From contig NZ_VCHY01000006.1 in NCBI RefSeq assembly GCF_005877885.1, positions 1 to 64,000 of the forward strand: a stretch of DNA of 64,000 nucleotides, given 5' to 3'. This document shows, piece by piece, positions 18,525-27,491 of the stretch (the stretch's first letter is position 1; the number at the start of each line of letters is the position of its first letter). This DNA comes from Labilibacter sediminis. Its GTDB lineage: Bacteria > Bacteroidota > Bacteroidia > Bacteroidales > Marinilabiliaceae. The position numbers were made by a program, and so were the translations under genes. A model generated the notes under the pieces. That model saw only the letters and a list, made by a program, of their open reading frames with translations. It was not told the origin of the DNA and searched no databases.

Positions 18525-20054
18525 ATGAATAAGATGAAAATTGTTTTAGTTGTAGGATTTGTATTTGCTTTCTTTTTATTTAAATCGGGACTTGTTTATG
18601 CCCAGTTTATTGATGAAACAACACCCGAAAATGCACAACCTACCTTGATTTCAGCCACAGGTGATAATTGGGAGTTGGATTTTACGGATGAGTTTGAAGG
18701 GACTGTAGTAAACTCTTCAAAATGGAATATTAATGTTAGTTCTAAATCTCGGGCACCACGACCTGATTTAGGTATCTCTGATTGGTGGTGGAAAGCGGAA
18801 AATGTGTGGCAGGAGAATGGTGAGTTGGTATTGAAAGTATCAAAATACGACTCAAATACCATGCACTGTGGTTCTGTAAATTCTAACAATCTTTACGAAA
18901 CTCAATACGGTTATTTCGAAACACGTATTAAAATAGCCGACGCTTCAAAAGGAACGCATACTGCTTTTTGGTTCCAGGGAGATAATATGGGTAATGTGGA
19001 CGGAACTGCCAATGATGGAGCAGAGATAGATGTATTTGAATCGGCCTGGCTCGATGATTATACTAAATCAGTAGTGCATATTGATGGTTATGGTGTAGAT
19101 CATCAGGCCAATACCAAAAGATATGATACTCCGGGTATACATGTAGGTTATCATGTTTGGGGGCTCCATTGGACAGAAGATTTTATGAATATATATTACG
19201 ATGGTGAGTTAATGGTGAGTTATAGTGATCCTAAATGGGTGGTTCAATCGCCGGAGTTTATTTGGTTATCAGACGGTGCCAGCTTTGGCTATAGTGGTGA
19301 TAATTTTACCCGGGAATCGGTTGGTACATTAACTCATGCCTATGTAGATTATGTAAGAGTATGGAAGAATAATGTGGCTACATCATCATCAGAATATGAA
19401 TGTGAAAGCCTTTCAAGTTCATCACCAACCGCCCATGATATTCAGGTTAAAACAAACACTTTAGCCAGTGCAGGTGAGCATGTGAAATTTGTAGCAGATA
19501 ATATTAATAGTGAAATTGTTTTCCAAGTGCCAATAGATAACCCGGGTAACCACACTCTGACTATACAGGGGCTTACCTGGGCTAACTTTGGCCAATATAG
19601 CTGTGCTGTTGAAACCTCAACCGGAGTGTGGCAGGAATTAAATAATACCATCGATTTTTATAACAATGCATCCACCGTAGTAACCCAATCTTTTGAAGAA
19701 ATAAACCTACCGGCAGGAACATATAATGTGAAGTTTAAATGTATTGGAAAAAATAGTAGTTCAACAAATTATGTCGGGTCATTTGATAAACTAATCGTTA
19801 GTACACAGCAGGATGTTAGTACAGGAGAGGAAATTTTAGTTCCAGAAAGTGACCTAAGCATATACCCCAATCCGGTAAACGATGTATTGTATATTTCAGG
19901 ACTAAAAAAAGAAACAACGGTAACTATTTATAATGCTTCTGGTCACCAGCTGTTACACACTGTAACAGCAAATCAGGTGAATGTAAGCCAGCTATTAAAA
20001 GGTTTATATTTAATAAAAATCAATAATAAAGTTTTAAAATTTAGTAAATGGTAG
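18525..20054 (+). CDS. Secreted GH16 enzyme with CBM and T9SS sorting tail (fourth of four)
   Basis: A 509-aa paralogue of the third GH16. It has a cleavable signal peptide (about 1-26, VYAQ) instead of a lipobox. The linker motif survives as IDETTPENAQP. The GH16 domain (about 45-285) has catalytic AEIDVFES (Glu 167, Asp 169, Glu 172). A CBM6-like domain follows (about 290-425, GEHVKFVA, GQYSCAVET, NYVGSFDKL) without the intervening Ig domain of its sister. The C terminus (about 440-509, LSIYPNPVNDVLYISG, GLYLIKINNKVLKF) is a type IX secretion sorting domain. So this enzyme is exported by T9SS, while its paralogues are lipid-anchored. The gene has its own leader element (C1). Confidence 0.9.
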   Translation: MNKMKIVLVVGFVFAFFLFKSGLVYAQFIDETTPENAQPTLISATGDNWELDFTDEFEGTVVNSSKWNINVSSKSRAPRPDLGISDWWWKAENVWQENGELVLKVSKYDSNTMHCGSVNSNNLYETQYGYFETRIKIADASKGTHTAFWFQGDNMGNVDGTANDGAEIDVFESAWLDDYTKSVVHIDGYGVDHQANTKRYDTPGIHVGYHVWGLHWTEDFMNIYYDGELMVSYSDPKWVVQSPEFIWLSDGASFGYSGDNFTRESVGTLTHAYVDYVRVWKNNVATSSSEYECESLSSSSPTAHDIQVKTNTLASAGEHVKFVADNINSEIVFQVPIDNPGNHTLTIQGLTWANFGQYSCAVETSTGVWQELNNTIDFYNNASTVVTQSFEEINLPAGTYNVKFKCIGKNSSSTNYVGSFDKLIVSTQQDVSTGEEILVPESDLSIYPNPVNDVLYISGLKKETTVTIYNASGHQLLHTVTANQVNVSQLLKGLYLIKINNKVLKFSKW

Positions 20055-20134
20055 GGAGTTTGTTAAAACGCCAATTGCTATTTAAAATGAAACAACGTAA
20101 TCACATAATATTTTATTAACAACAAAGTAAGAAT

Positions 20135-20244
20135 ATGAAACGAGCCATGAGAGCATGCTTCTCACCTGCCTACCGTCAGGCAGACGCAGAAGTATGATTA
20201 ATTTTGGCGAGTTCCATGTGGCAACTTAAAGAAAATTTAAACAC
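20135..20244 (+). repeat. Family C leader element, copy C2 (first of a tandem pair)
   Basis: Begins ATGAAACGAGCCATG and carries a short stem (20154-20162 with 20188-20196) capped by a GC-rich palindrome. It continues with GCGAGTTCCATGTGGCAA and ends AATTTAAACAC exactly at the ATG that opens copy C3. Confidence 0.75.
20165..20184. repeat. GC-rich 20-bp palindrome, copy G1, inside C2
   Basis: CCTGCCTACCGTCAGGCAGA: CTGCC pairs with GGCAG. It is the same type as the palindromes at 41460, 48411 and 48661, and sits at the apex of the C2 stem. Confidence 0.7.
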
Positions 20245-20370
20245 ATGAAACGACCATTAACTTTATTAATCATAAAGTACACACAGAAAAATGATTAAAA
20301 AAGTAAATGCGAGTTCCTGAATGTGTAGAAATTTTTGACATATTTTTTTAAAAACAAAAATTTTAAACAG
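20245..20370 (+). repeat. Family C leader element, copy C3, abutting the GH43 start codon
   Basis: Begins ATGAAACGACCATT. Stem 20257-20273 with 20291-20307 (15 of 17 pairs), then GCGAGTTCC and an A/T tract ending AAATTTTAAACAG at the ATG of the GH43 gene. Its initial ATG opens an 17-codon frame starting MKRPLTLL. Confidence 0.7.
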
Positions 20371-21468
20371 ATGAAAACAGTATTATCCTTAATGGTATTA
20401 ATTTCAGTCATGTTAACAGGATGTCAATCCAAAAAAGATACCAGTATTAAACCGGGTGAAGTATGGTTAGATGTAGACGGTAACCCTATAAATGCACATG
20501 GCGGTGGCCTGTTGTATCATCAGGGGATGTATTATTGGTATGGAGAAATTAAAGAAGGAGAAACTTATTTACCCGATTGTAATAAAAGTTGGGGAGGTAC
20601 AAGGGTTGATGTAACCGGTGTTTCTTGTTATTCTTCAAAGGATTTGGTCAACTGGAAAAACGAAGGTATTGTGCTTACTTCTGTAAAAGATGATCCGTCG
20701 CACGATTTATATAAGGATAATGTTTTGGAAAGACCTAAAGTGGTGTACAATGCTAAAACAAAAAAGTTTGTTTTATGGGTGCATGTCGATAGTATGGATT
20801 ATCAAAAAGCAAGTTGTGGTGTAGCAGTTAGCGATAATCCTACAGGTCCGTTTGTATATCAGCAAAGTATTCGTCCTAATGCCAATATTTTACCTCTAAA
20901 TGTTGAACATCAGGATTCAATTGGAGGTGCATTTGCCCGTGACTTTGAAAAAGGACAGATGGCCAGAGATATGACAGTTTTTGTGGACGATGATAACAAG
21001 GCATATCTATTTTATTCTTCGGAGGAAAACAAAACCCATCAAATAGCTGAATTATCTGATGATTACCTTTCATTAACAGGTAAGTATAAGCGTGTTTTCG
21101 AAGGCAGATCAATGGAAGCTCCTGCTGTATTTAAAAGAAATGGAAAGTATTATTTTATGGCTTCAGGATGTACTGCCTGGGAGCCTAATCCAGCCAGATC
21201 TGCAGTGGCTGAGTCTATTTGGGGACCATGGAAAGAACTTGGAAATCCATGTGTAGGAGAAGGTGCTGAAAAAACATTTATTTCGCAGAGTACTTACATT
21301 CTTCCTATACAGGGTAAAAAAGATGCTTATATCTTTATGGCCGATAGATGGAACAAAGATGATTTACCGGATTCAAGATATATCTGGCTTCCTCTTCGGA
21401 TTGATGAGGAGGAAAAATTAGTGCTACAGTGGCACGACGAATGGGATTTAGCCATATTTGATAAGTAA
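20371..21468 (+). CDS. GH43-family (subfamily 24-like) exo-beta-1,3-galactanase-like lipoprotein
   Basis: A TTG lies upstream at 20335, but ATG at 20371 is the likely start and sits at the end of leader element C3. The 365-aa product has lipobox LTGC (Cys 18). The five-bladed GH43 propeller shows the subfamily's features: NAHGGGLLYHQGMYYWYGE near the N terminus, ERPKVVYN, ARDMTVFVDDDNKAYLFYSS, and MEAPAVFKRNGKYYFMASG. The best match from memory is the GH43_24 group, which includes exo-beta-1,3-galactanases. Several members have unusual catalytic residues, so I assign the fold with more confidence than the activity. It suggests a galactan or other beta-1,3-linked target in this locus. Confidence 0.75.
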   Translation: MKTVLSLMVLISVMLTGCQSKKDTSIKPGEVWLDVDGNPINAHGGGLLYHQGMYYWYGEIKEGETYLPDCNKSWGGTRVDVTGVSCYSSKDLVNWKNEGIVLTSVKDDPSHDLYKDNVLERPKVVYNAKTKKFVLWVHVDSMDYQKASCGVAVSDNPTGPFVYQQSIRPNANILPLNVEHQDSIGGAFARDFEKGQMARDMTVFVDDDNKAYLFYSSEENKTHQIAELSDDYLSLTGKYKRVFEGRSMEAPAVFKRNGKYYFMASGCTAWEPNPARSAVAESIWGPWKELGNPCVGEGAEKTFISQSTYILPIQGKKDAYIFMADRWNKDDLPDSRYIWLPLRIDEEEKLVLQWHDEWDLAIFDK

Positions 21469-21535
21469 AATGTAGATTCCATTCTTTACATTTTAAAGCA
21501 AAAAAAAGAGTTTGTGTTAATATATTAATGTTAGG

Positions 21536-21579
21536 TCCATCTTAGGTATTATTTAGAAATACTTAAGGTGGATTTTTTT
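21536..21579 (+). terminator. Intrinsic terminator after the GH43 gene
   Basis: A 15-bp stem (21536-21550 with 21558-21572, two G-T pairs) is followed by seven T. Confidence 0.85.
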
Positions 21580-21601
21580 ATTATAAACTAACTATATTTG
21601 A

Positions 21602-21777
21602 TTCAACCCGCATTATGTATTAGAACTTCGTCATGAACATTGAAAGAACGATAAAACAAGGCTTTACTGAAATGAGGCATAGCATGGTTCTGGTGAGTTG
21701 AAGTGAAGCAACAAAGTGTCTTGTTTTGAAGTGATTTCAATGTGTAATAGATTTTCTAATGCATAAAGCGGGTTCAA
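21602..21777. repeat. Family A palindromic element, copy A1
   Basis: About 176 bp with imperfect terminal inverted repeats: TTCAACCCGCATTATGTATT at the left mirrors AATGCATAAAGCGGGTTCAA at the right. The centre carries GAGGCATAGC and TGGTGAGTTGAAGTGAAG. Near-identical to A3 (48611) and, inverted, to A4 (54044). It lies about 107 bp upstream of the sulfatase gene. No reading frame. Confidence 0.8.
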
Positions 21778-21884
21778 CGTTTTAAACCGGATAATTAATG
21801 AATATTCTGGTTTAATAGAGAGCTGAGTTCAATTTTAATTTTATAATCTATTTAAGATCTACACATTTATAGCATATCAGGCAA

Positions 21885-23315
21885 ATGAAAAAAATTACCT
21901 TAATAGTTAGCTTTGCTTTTTTCTTATTTAATTCATGTTCAACAAAGCAATCAGATAAAAAGAACCATCCAAATATTATCTACATTTTAGCTGATGATCT
22001 GGGATATGGTGATTTAAGTTGTTACGGACAATCCAGGTTTTCAACGCCAAATATTGATCGTTTGGCAAAGGACGGTATTTTATTTACTCAACACTATGCT
22101 GGTTCTTCAGTGTGTGCTCCTTCCAGATCAACCTTATTAACGGGGCAGCATACAGGTCATACTCCTGTTAGAGGGAATAAAGAACATAAGCCGGAAGGTC
22201 AGTTTCCATTGCCCGCTACAGCACCATCATTGGCCAAGCTGTTAAAAAAAGCCGGTTATACCAATGGCGTTTTTGGGAAATGGGGTTTAGGATATCCAAA
22301 TTCTTCAGGAGATCCTTTATCGCAGGGATTTGATGAGTTTTACGGATATAATTGTCAACGTAATGCTCATCATTATTATCCGTGGCATTTATACCGAAAT
22401 AACGACAAGATAGTTATAGAAGAAAATGCTGGTGATAAACAAGGCATTTATGCTCCGATTCCCATACATAATGAAGCTTTAAAATTTATAGAAAAGCATC
22501 AGGAAGAACCTTTCTTTTTATACTATCCCAACGTAATTCCACATGCCGAATTGTTTGTGCCTGAAGAGTATTTAAGTAAATACAGGGGAAAATATTTACC
22601 TGAAAAAGAGTTTAAAGGAGTTGGGCCGGATCATCCTAAATATAAAAGAGGTGCATACGGTCCTCAACCGGAAGGTCATGCCGCCTTTGCAGCCATGATT
22701 AACCTATTGGATGATCAGGTGGGTGAAATAATGGATAAGCTGGAAGAGCTGGGGCTTACAGATAATACACTGATTATATTTTCTTCGGATAACGGGCCGC
22801 ATCAGGAAGCAGGAGCAGATCCTGAATATTTTAATAGTAATGGTGGTTTAAGAGGTTTTAAACGTGATTTATATGAAGGGGGCATTCGTGTACCTATGTT
22901 AGCTAGATGGCCTAATAAAATTAAGTCAGGAAGCATAACAGATCATGTTTCTGCTTTCTGGGATATACTTCCAACCATTTCGCATATTGTAGATCAACCC
23001 ATACCTGAAGCTGTTGATGGTATTTCCTTATTGCCAACACTACTGGGAGAGGGGAATCAGGAAGAGCATGATTATTTATATTGGGAGTTTCACGAGAAAG
23101 GAGGAAGGCAAGCGCTAAGAATGGGGCCGTGGAAAGGAGTCAGATACAATGTGGCCAGGCAACCGGATGGATTAATTGAATTGTATAATTTAGATAATGA
23201 TCCAAATGAAAACACCAATGTGTCAGCTAAATACCCTGAAATAGTTGAAGAAATTACCTTATTGTTAAAGGAGGCCAGAACTGAGTCCGAGGTATTTAAT
23301 TTTAAAAGAAAGTAG
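21885..23315 (+). CDS. Type I (S1) sulfatase, lipoprotein
   Basis: A 476-aa arylsulfatase-type lipoprotein (lipobox FNSC, Cys 18). The maturation motif CAPSRSTLLTG places the formylglycine precursor at Cys 77. NIIYILADDLGYGDLSCYG supplies the two metal-binding Asp residues, FGKWGLG the active-site Lys, and IIFSSDNGPHQE the second metal site. S1 sulfatases remove sulfate esters from glycans and need a formylglycine-generating or anSME enzyme, which is not in this window. It follows the GH43 gene but behind a terminator and element A1, so it may be transcribed separately. Its presence implies a sulfated substrate. Confidence 0.93.
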   Translation: MKKITLIVSFAFFLFNSCSTKQSDKKNHPNIIYILADDLGYGDLSCYGQSRFSTPNIDRLAKDGILFTQHYAGSSVCAPSRSTLLTGQHTGHTPVRGNKEHKPEGQFPLPATAPSLAKLLKKAGYTNGVFGKWGLGYPNSSGDPLSQGFDEFYGYNCQRNAHHYYPWHLYRNNDKIVIEENAGDKQGIYAPIPIHNEALKFIEKHQEEPFFLYYPNVIPHAELFVPEEYLSKYRGKYLPEKEFKGVGPDHPKYKRGAYGPQPEGHAAFAAMINLLDDQVGEIMDKLEELGLTDNTLIIFSSDNGPHQEAGADPEYFNSNGGLRGFKRDLYEGGIRVPMLARWPNKIKSGSITDHVSAFWDILPTISHIVDQPIPEAVDGISLLPTLLGEGNQEEHDYLYWEFHEKGGRQALRMGPWKGVRYNVARQPDGLIELYNLDNDPNENTNVSAKYPEIVEEITLLLKEARTESEVFNFKRK

Positions 23316-23371
23316 TTGAAGGCAAGCGTATGGTTTATTCATCAATGATGTGCCATATAATGATCTTACAT

Positions 23372-23408
23372 AAAAAAGCCACTTAAGTTAATCCTAAGTG
23401 GCTTTTTT
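23372..23408. terminator. Bidirectional terminator between sulfatase and esterase
   Basis: A perfect 14-bp stem (23372-23385 with 23395-23408) with an A run on one side and a T run on the other. It lies between two convergent genes and can serve both. Confidence 0.9.
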
Positions 23409-23427
23409 ATGAGGTTATCTTATTTAA

Positions 23428-24837
23428 TTACTCTTCCCAATCATCGCTTCTAAAGGTAGATGCCGGAAGTTCATTGGCATCAAAAAGAGTTCCTTCAAAC
23501 CAGTTTTTCCATCCGTAACGAACTGCAACAGGTTCTTTTACCTCAGCACTGTATACTTTTAATGATTTTCGATTTACAATTTGGGCTGTGGCCGGATAAA
23601 ATACTTTGTCTTCGCCTGCTATTTCAAAGCCTGAAATAATTTCTTCCGTCGAATAAATACCTTCTTCAGCAAAATCAAAACTAATAATGATGGTACTATC
23701 TTTTACCTCATGCGACTTGTACACCGGCCCCATACAATCAACCTCTTTAATACCATAAGTTTTGTTTAAGGCATTGTATAGCAACCTGTCTGCCACTTCT
23801 TTCTTTTTAGCAGGATGAATACATTTTTCTTCACCAACATCTGTTAAAATAGCGATCCCTGAATTCGGAATTAAATCCAAACACTTTAATTGGGATTCTC
23901 TGATAAGAGCAGAGTTAATATCTTTATATCCGAAAGGTGCAATTTGAACATAATAAAAAGGGAAATCGCCCTGGTTCCATTGCGTACGCCAGTCTTTTAC
24001 CATGGCTGGAAGTAGCTCCTCATAAAGTTTATACTCTTTTCTGTTGGCTTCGCCCTGATACCATAATGCACCTTTAATGGTATATGGAATAAGAGGCTTA
24101 ATCATGGCATTGTATAATACTGTAGGAGTTTGGTTCGGACGTTTGGTAAGGTCGTAATTATTTAAATCAAATAACTGAATGGGTTGTAATACATCATTAC
24201 TTATCCATGCCTGTACAGAACTTCCTCCCCATGAGGTCATGATTAAACCCACAGGCACATCAAGTATTTGCTGTAATTGTAAACCATAAAAATAGGCCAC
24301 GGCACTAAAGTTTTTTACAGAAGCAGGCGTAGCCTGAGTCCAAACATCATATTCAATTAGGTGATCTAAAGGTGTTTCTGAGGCCTTTTCTTTTACGCCA
24401 AATAATCTGATCTGGTTATTGTTGGCAAAAGCAACAGCTTCATTTCCTCCAATGGTAGGTTGTCCTCTGTAGCCTTTTAATGGCTGGCGCATATTTGACT
24501 GGCCGGAGCACAACCAAACTTCACCAAACAAAATGTTGCTTAATGTAATATCTGATTCTTTACTCTTTAGGTTAATGGATTGAGGTGTTTTACTTAAAGT
24601 GGTTTTAACCTGGGTACTCCATTTGCCATCAGCATCAGCTGTAACCTGAATGGCTTTTTTTATCCAGCTGGTTTTAATGCTTATTTTTTCGTTAGGACTT
24701 GCCCATCCCCATAGGTTAATGTTTGTATTACGTTGTAATACCATATTAGAGGATACTACTTCCGGAAGTTTAATGGTTGAAAATCCGACCTGACAAAGGA
24801 ATAGCAGAAAGGTTAATAAAAAAATAGATTTTTTCAT
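23428..24837 (-). CDS. SGNH/sialate O-acetylesterase-like carbohydrate esterase
   Basis: The reading frame extends upstream, but the ATG at 24837 starts a proper signal peptide (MKKSIFLLTFLLFLCQVGFS), giving 469 aa. A beta-sandwich N-terminal domain (about 22-105, MVLQRNTNINLWGWASP) precedes the SASA-type SGNH esterase domain. That domain has block I VWLCSGQSNM (nucleophile Ser about 114), GGSSVQAW, and ALWYQGEANR as a later block. The family removes O-acetyl groups from sialic acid or plant and algal glycans. Here it probably deacetylates the polymer handled by the adjacent locus. It is convergent with the sulfatase and therefore separately promoted. Confidence 0.85.
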   Translation of the reverse strand: MKKSIFLLTFLLFLCQVGFSTIKLPEVVSSNMVLQRNTNINLWGWASPNEKISIKTSWIKKAIQVTADADGKWSTQVKTTLSKTPQSINLKSKESDITLSNILFGEVWLCSGQSNMRQPLKGYRGQPTIGGNEAVAFANNNQIRLFGVKEKASETPLDHLIEYDVWTQATPASVKNFSAVAYFYGLQLQQILDVPVGLIMTSWGGSSVQAWISNDVLQPIQLFDLNNYDLTKRPNQTPTVLYNAMIKPLIPYTIKGALWYQGEANRKEYKLYEELLPAMVKDWRTQWNQGDFPFYYVQIAPFGYKDINSALIRESQLKCLDLIPNSGIAILTDVGEEKCIHPAKKKEVADRLLYNALNKTYGIKEVDCMGPVYKSHEVKDSTIIISFDFAEEGIYSTEEIISGFEIAGEDKVFYPATAQIVNRKSLKVYSAEVKEPVAVRYGWKNWFEGTLFDANELPASTFRSDDWEE

Positions 24838-24944
24838 TACTGATTTAATTATTTGTAGTTTGTTAAATTTAATTGGTTCCAAATATAGAGATTACTATTG
24901 CGCATTTCAAATACGGCAAAACATTCTTTAGTATTAAAGATTTA

Positions 24945-25106
24945 TACCAATTTTATTATGAAGTGAGCTTTAAGAAATTTTAGAATTATTGCTTTTGTGC
25001 AAGGCGCAAAATGGAGGCATAGCCATAGCTACGGCGATATTTTGTAACGATGCAGAAAAGCAATAAAATAGAATTATGAAGCTCAGTTCATGGTAATATT
25101 GGTATT
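24945..25106. repeat. Family B palindromic element, copy B1
   Basis: About 162 bp. The ends ATACCAATTTTATTATGAA and TTCATGGTAATATTGGTAT form an imperfect inverted repeat. The centre reads GGCATAGCCATAGCTACGGC. B2 (40872) shares both ends and centre. It fills the gap between the esterase and the histidine kinase. Confidence 0.72.
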
Positions 25107-25133
25107 ATTTGGATTATTTGGGTAGAAGTTTAT

Positions 25134-26789
25134 TTACACTTTAGTATTTTCTCCATAAGGGAGTGTAAAATAAAATTGAGAGCCAACTCCATTTTTACTT
25201 TCTACCCAAATTTGTCCTCCCAACATTTCTACATAGGCTTTAGAAATAGCTAGACCTAAGCCTGAACCTTCATATACTTGTTTATCATTTCTTTGGGCCT
25301 GAATAAAACGGTCGAATATAGTTTTCTGTCTATCCATGGGAACTCCAATGCCTGTATCTTTTATGTAAAATAACAGCTCGTTCTTCTCCTTTGCTTCTTT
25401 GTTTTTGGAATAACCAAGTTCAATACTGCCTTCATTTGTATATTTTATAGCATTTTTAATGAGGTTCGATAGAATTGAAGTTAATTTTTCTTTGTCAGAT
25501 TTAATAATTATATCATGAAGAGATGGTCTGGTAGTAATGGAAAGGAGAATGTTTTTTTTCATAGCCTGAGGTAAGAAAAATTCAAACAGTTCATTTATTA
25601 CTTGATGTATATTTATATTCGAACTTGTTAGCAGTACCTGATCGGATTCAATTTTAGACACATCAATGATATTATGGATAGTATTGAGCATACGATCACC
25701 ACTTTTTTCTATTATACTGATATATTGTTGTTGTTGTTCACCACTAAGGCCAGGTTCTTTTAAAAGGCTTGTAAAACCCAGTATTCCATTCATAGGAGTA
25801 CGTATTTCGTGGCTCATATTTGCCAGGAATGCAGACTTAAGCCTGTCGGATTCTTCCGCCTTTTCTTTAGCTTGTATTAACTCGGATTGTATTTTCCTTA
25901 TATCTGTTATATCATGACAAACAGAGAAAAATATATTTTTCTCATTAACCTGTATGTTGTAGGCACTTAGCTCAACAAAAATATCAGAGCCGTCTTTCTT
26001 CTTATGATGCCTTAGATTAACGAGCACTTTTCCATTGCGTTTGACTGATTCAGCTGCAGCTTTTGACTTTTCAACTTCAGCACTAAATTTTAAGCATGAC
26101 ATTCCGATTAATTCCTCATTACTGTAACCATAAAGTTTGGCGGTTGCATTGTTTGCTTCTATTATTTCGTAAGTATCAGGATTGTAAATGAAAATTGCAT
26201 CATCAACACAGTTGAAGAGTTCTCTGAATTTAGCTTCGCTTTCTTCTACTTTTTCTTTGGTATTAATAAGCTCTATATTGGTTTGTTTAAGTTTTATGTT
26301 TTGCTGAATGATCTGTTGGTTTAACTTTTCTTTTTGGGTTCTAAATCCATGCATGAACATTAAATCATTTTCAATCACATCTCTAAATTGAACTAACAAC
26401 TCTCTATGTTTATCTGAATAATTATTTTCTTTTAAATCGAGTACGCATATAGTTCCAAAGTGTTTATTGTCAGGGTAGTTTATTGGATACCCCAAATAAG
26501 AAATCATACCAAGTTTTATGTCAGGATTTTTATCCCAGGCCTTATCTTTTAATGCATTGGGAATTAATAATTCTTTTTGAGATTTGATTACAGTTTCGCA
26601 GTACAGACCATGCCATTTTTCTTTGTCTCCAACATGATAAGGATTATTTTTTGATCTGCTTGTAACTAAAACTTCCATGTACTCATTGTCGGTATACATT
26701 ATAAGGGCGGCCGGAACCATAATGATTTTTGCTATTAAATCGACTATCTTTTGCCACTTATTTTTTTTATAATCCAATAATAACTCCAT
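25134..26789 (-). CDS. GAF-PAS histidine kinase, cytoplasmic
   Basis: A 551-aa kinase with no signal peptide or membrane helix. An N-terminal GAF domain (about 10-150, WHGLYCETVIKSQKELLIPNA, FGTICVLDL) is joined by a coiled coil (about 150-190) to a PAS domain (about 190-300, DDAIFIYNPDTYEIIEANNA, VCHDITDIRK). HisKA follows with SHEIRTPMNG (phospho-His about 327), then HATPase (NLIKNAIKYT, IKDTGIGVP, GSGLGLAISKAY). It lacks a receiver, so it must signal to a separate regulator that is not adjacent. The architecture suggests sensing of a small intracellular ligand or redox state. Confidence 0.93.
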   Translation of the reverse strand: MELLLDYKKNKWQKIVDLIAKIIMVPAALIMYTDNEYMEVLVTSRSKNNPYHVGDKEKWHGLYCETVIKSQKELLIPNALKDKAWDKNPDIKLGMISYLGYPINYPDNKHFGTICVLDLKENNYSDKHRELLVQFRDVIENDLMFMHGFRTQKEKLNQQIIQQNIKLKQTNIELINTKEKVEESEAKFRELFNCVDDAIFIYNPDTYEIIEANNATAKLYGYSNEELIGMSCLKFSAEVEKSKAAAESVKRNGKVLVNLRHHKKKDGSDIFVELSAYNIQVNEKNIFFSVCHDITDIRKIQSELIQAKEKAEESDRLKSAFLANMSHEIRTPMNGILGFTSLLKEPGLSGEQQQQYISIIEKSGDRMLNTIHNIIDVSKIESDQVLLTSSNINIHQVINELFEFFLPQAMKKNILLSITTRPSLHDIIIKSDKEKLTSILSNLIKNAIKYTNEGSIELGYSKNKEAKEKNELLFYIKDTGIGVPMDRQKTIFDRFIQAQRNDKQVYEGSGLGLAISKAYVEMLGGQIWVESKNGVGSQFYFTLPYGENTKV

Positions 26790-27253
26790 ACATATTTTTT
26801 TACTCTTTCTAAAGTTAAAAATATTCTAAACCAATTAGGTAGTAAATTATGTATTTGTTGTGCGTAATGAGTTAAGCATTATGTTTTTATGTAATAAAAG
26901 AATATTGCGGAAGGTTATTTTTTCTCCTTTGAATTAGATTTATTTTATGGTTTAACTGAGACTATGGTAGAGTAGAAGGCTTCTGAAAGAAGAATAATGG
27001 TTCAATAAAAACGTAATCAAGCCTTCTTTAATGCAGTTTTGTTTTGTGACAATGAAGTGAAATCCTCCCCAATGAAGTTTGACAAGATGATGTAGTTAAA
27101 ACTTTCTTAACGAAGTATTGGACTATGACTAAAAGATAAAGTTTTAGTCAATGGAAGATGCTATTGTTATGCATTGCAGGTATAAATTAAGCATATACTC
27201 ATTATAGTTGTATGGATGTTGTGTATTTGATATACACATATCAAGTTTTAAAA
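26790..27253. other. 464-bp gap without a recognisable gene
   Basis: AT-rich sequence upstream of the divergent histidine kinase. It contains AGAAGGCTTCTGAAAG-type weak palindromes but no convincing promoter box, RNA or reading frame. Confidence 0.5.
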
Positions 27254-27376
27254 ATGTGTTTCAATAGCTTTAAAATCAGGAGATTGTTGCTGTGGATTGT
27301 ATGGAGAAATAATCAGATTTGGTGTAAAAAGATAAGTAAAGACGTAAAGCAATCTCACAACTCTTATCCAAAGTGA
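27254..27376 (+). CDS. Possible 40-aa basic peptide (uncertain)
   Basis: An ATG-initiated 40-codon frame with a Trp- and Lys-rich sequence (MCFNSFKIRRLLLWIVWRNN, then IWCKKISKDVKQ). Its stop is followed 15 bp later by a near-perfect terminator. A short transcribed unit is therefore plausible: either a micro-protein or a small RNA. It lies about 430 bp before a B12-radical-SAM gene, but there is no recognisable precursor-peptide motif. Confidence 0.25.
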   Translation: MCFNSFKIRRLLLWIVWRNNQIWCKKISKDVKQSHNSYPK

Positions 27377-27391
27377 TGCCCGCCCCCATAA

Positions 27392-27425
27392 AAAAAGGAA
27401 CATTTCCGTTGAAATGTTCCTTTTT
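27392..27425 (+). terminator. Strong intrinsic terminator with CGTT tetraloop
   Basis: A perfect 15-bp stem (27392-27406 with 27411-27425) ending in a T run. No well-supported gene precedes it on the plus strand, so it implies an unannotated short transcript. Confidence 0.88.
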
Positions 27426-27491
27426 ATTAACCTAAACCCTAATCTATGAAAAAAAACTTATCTTAAATCTACTTTACTCTTTCTTTTAATG

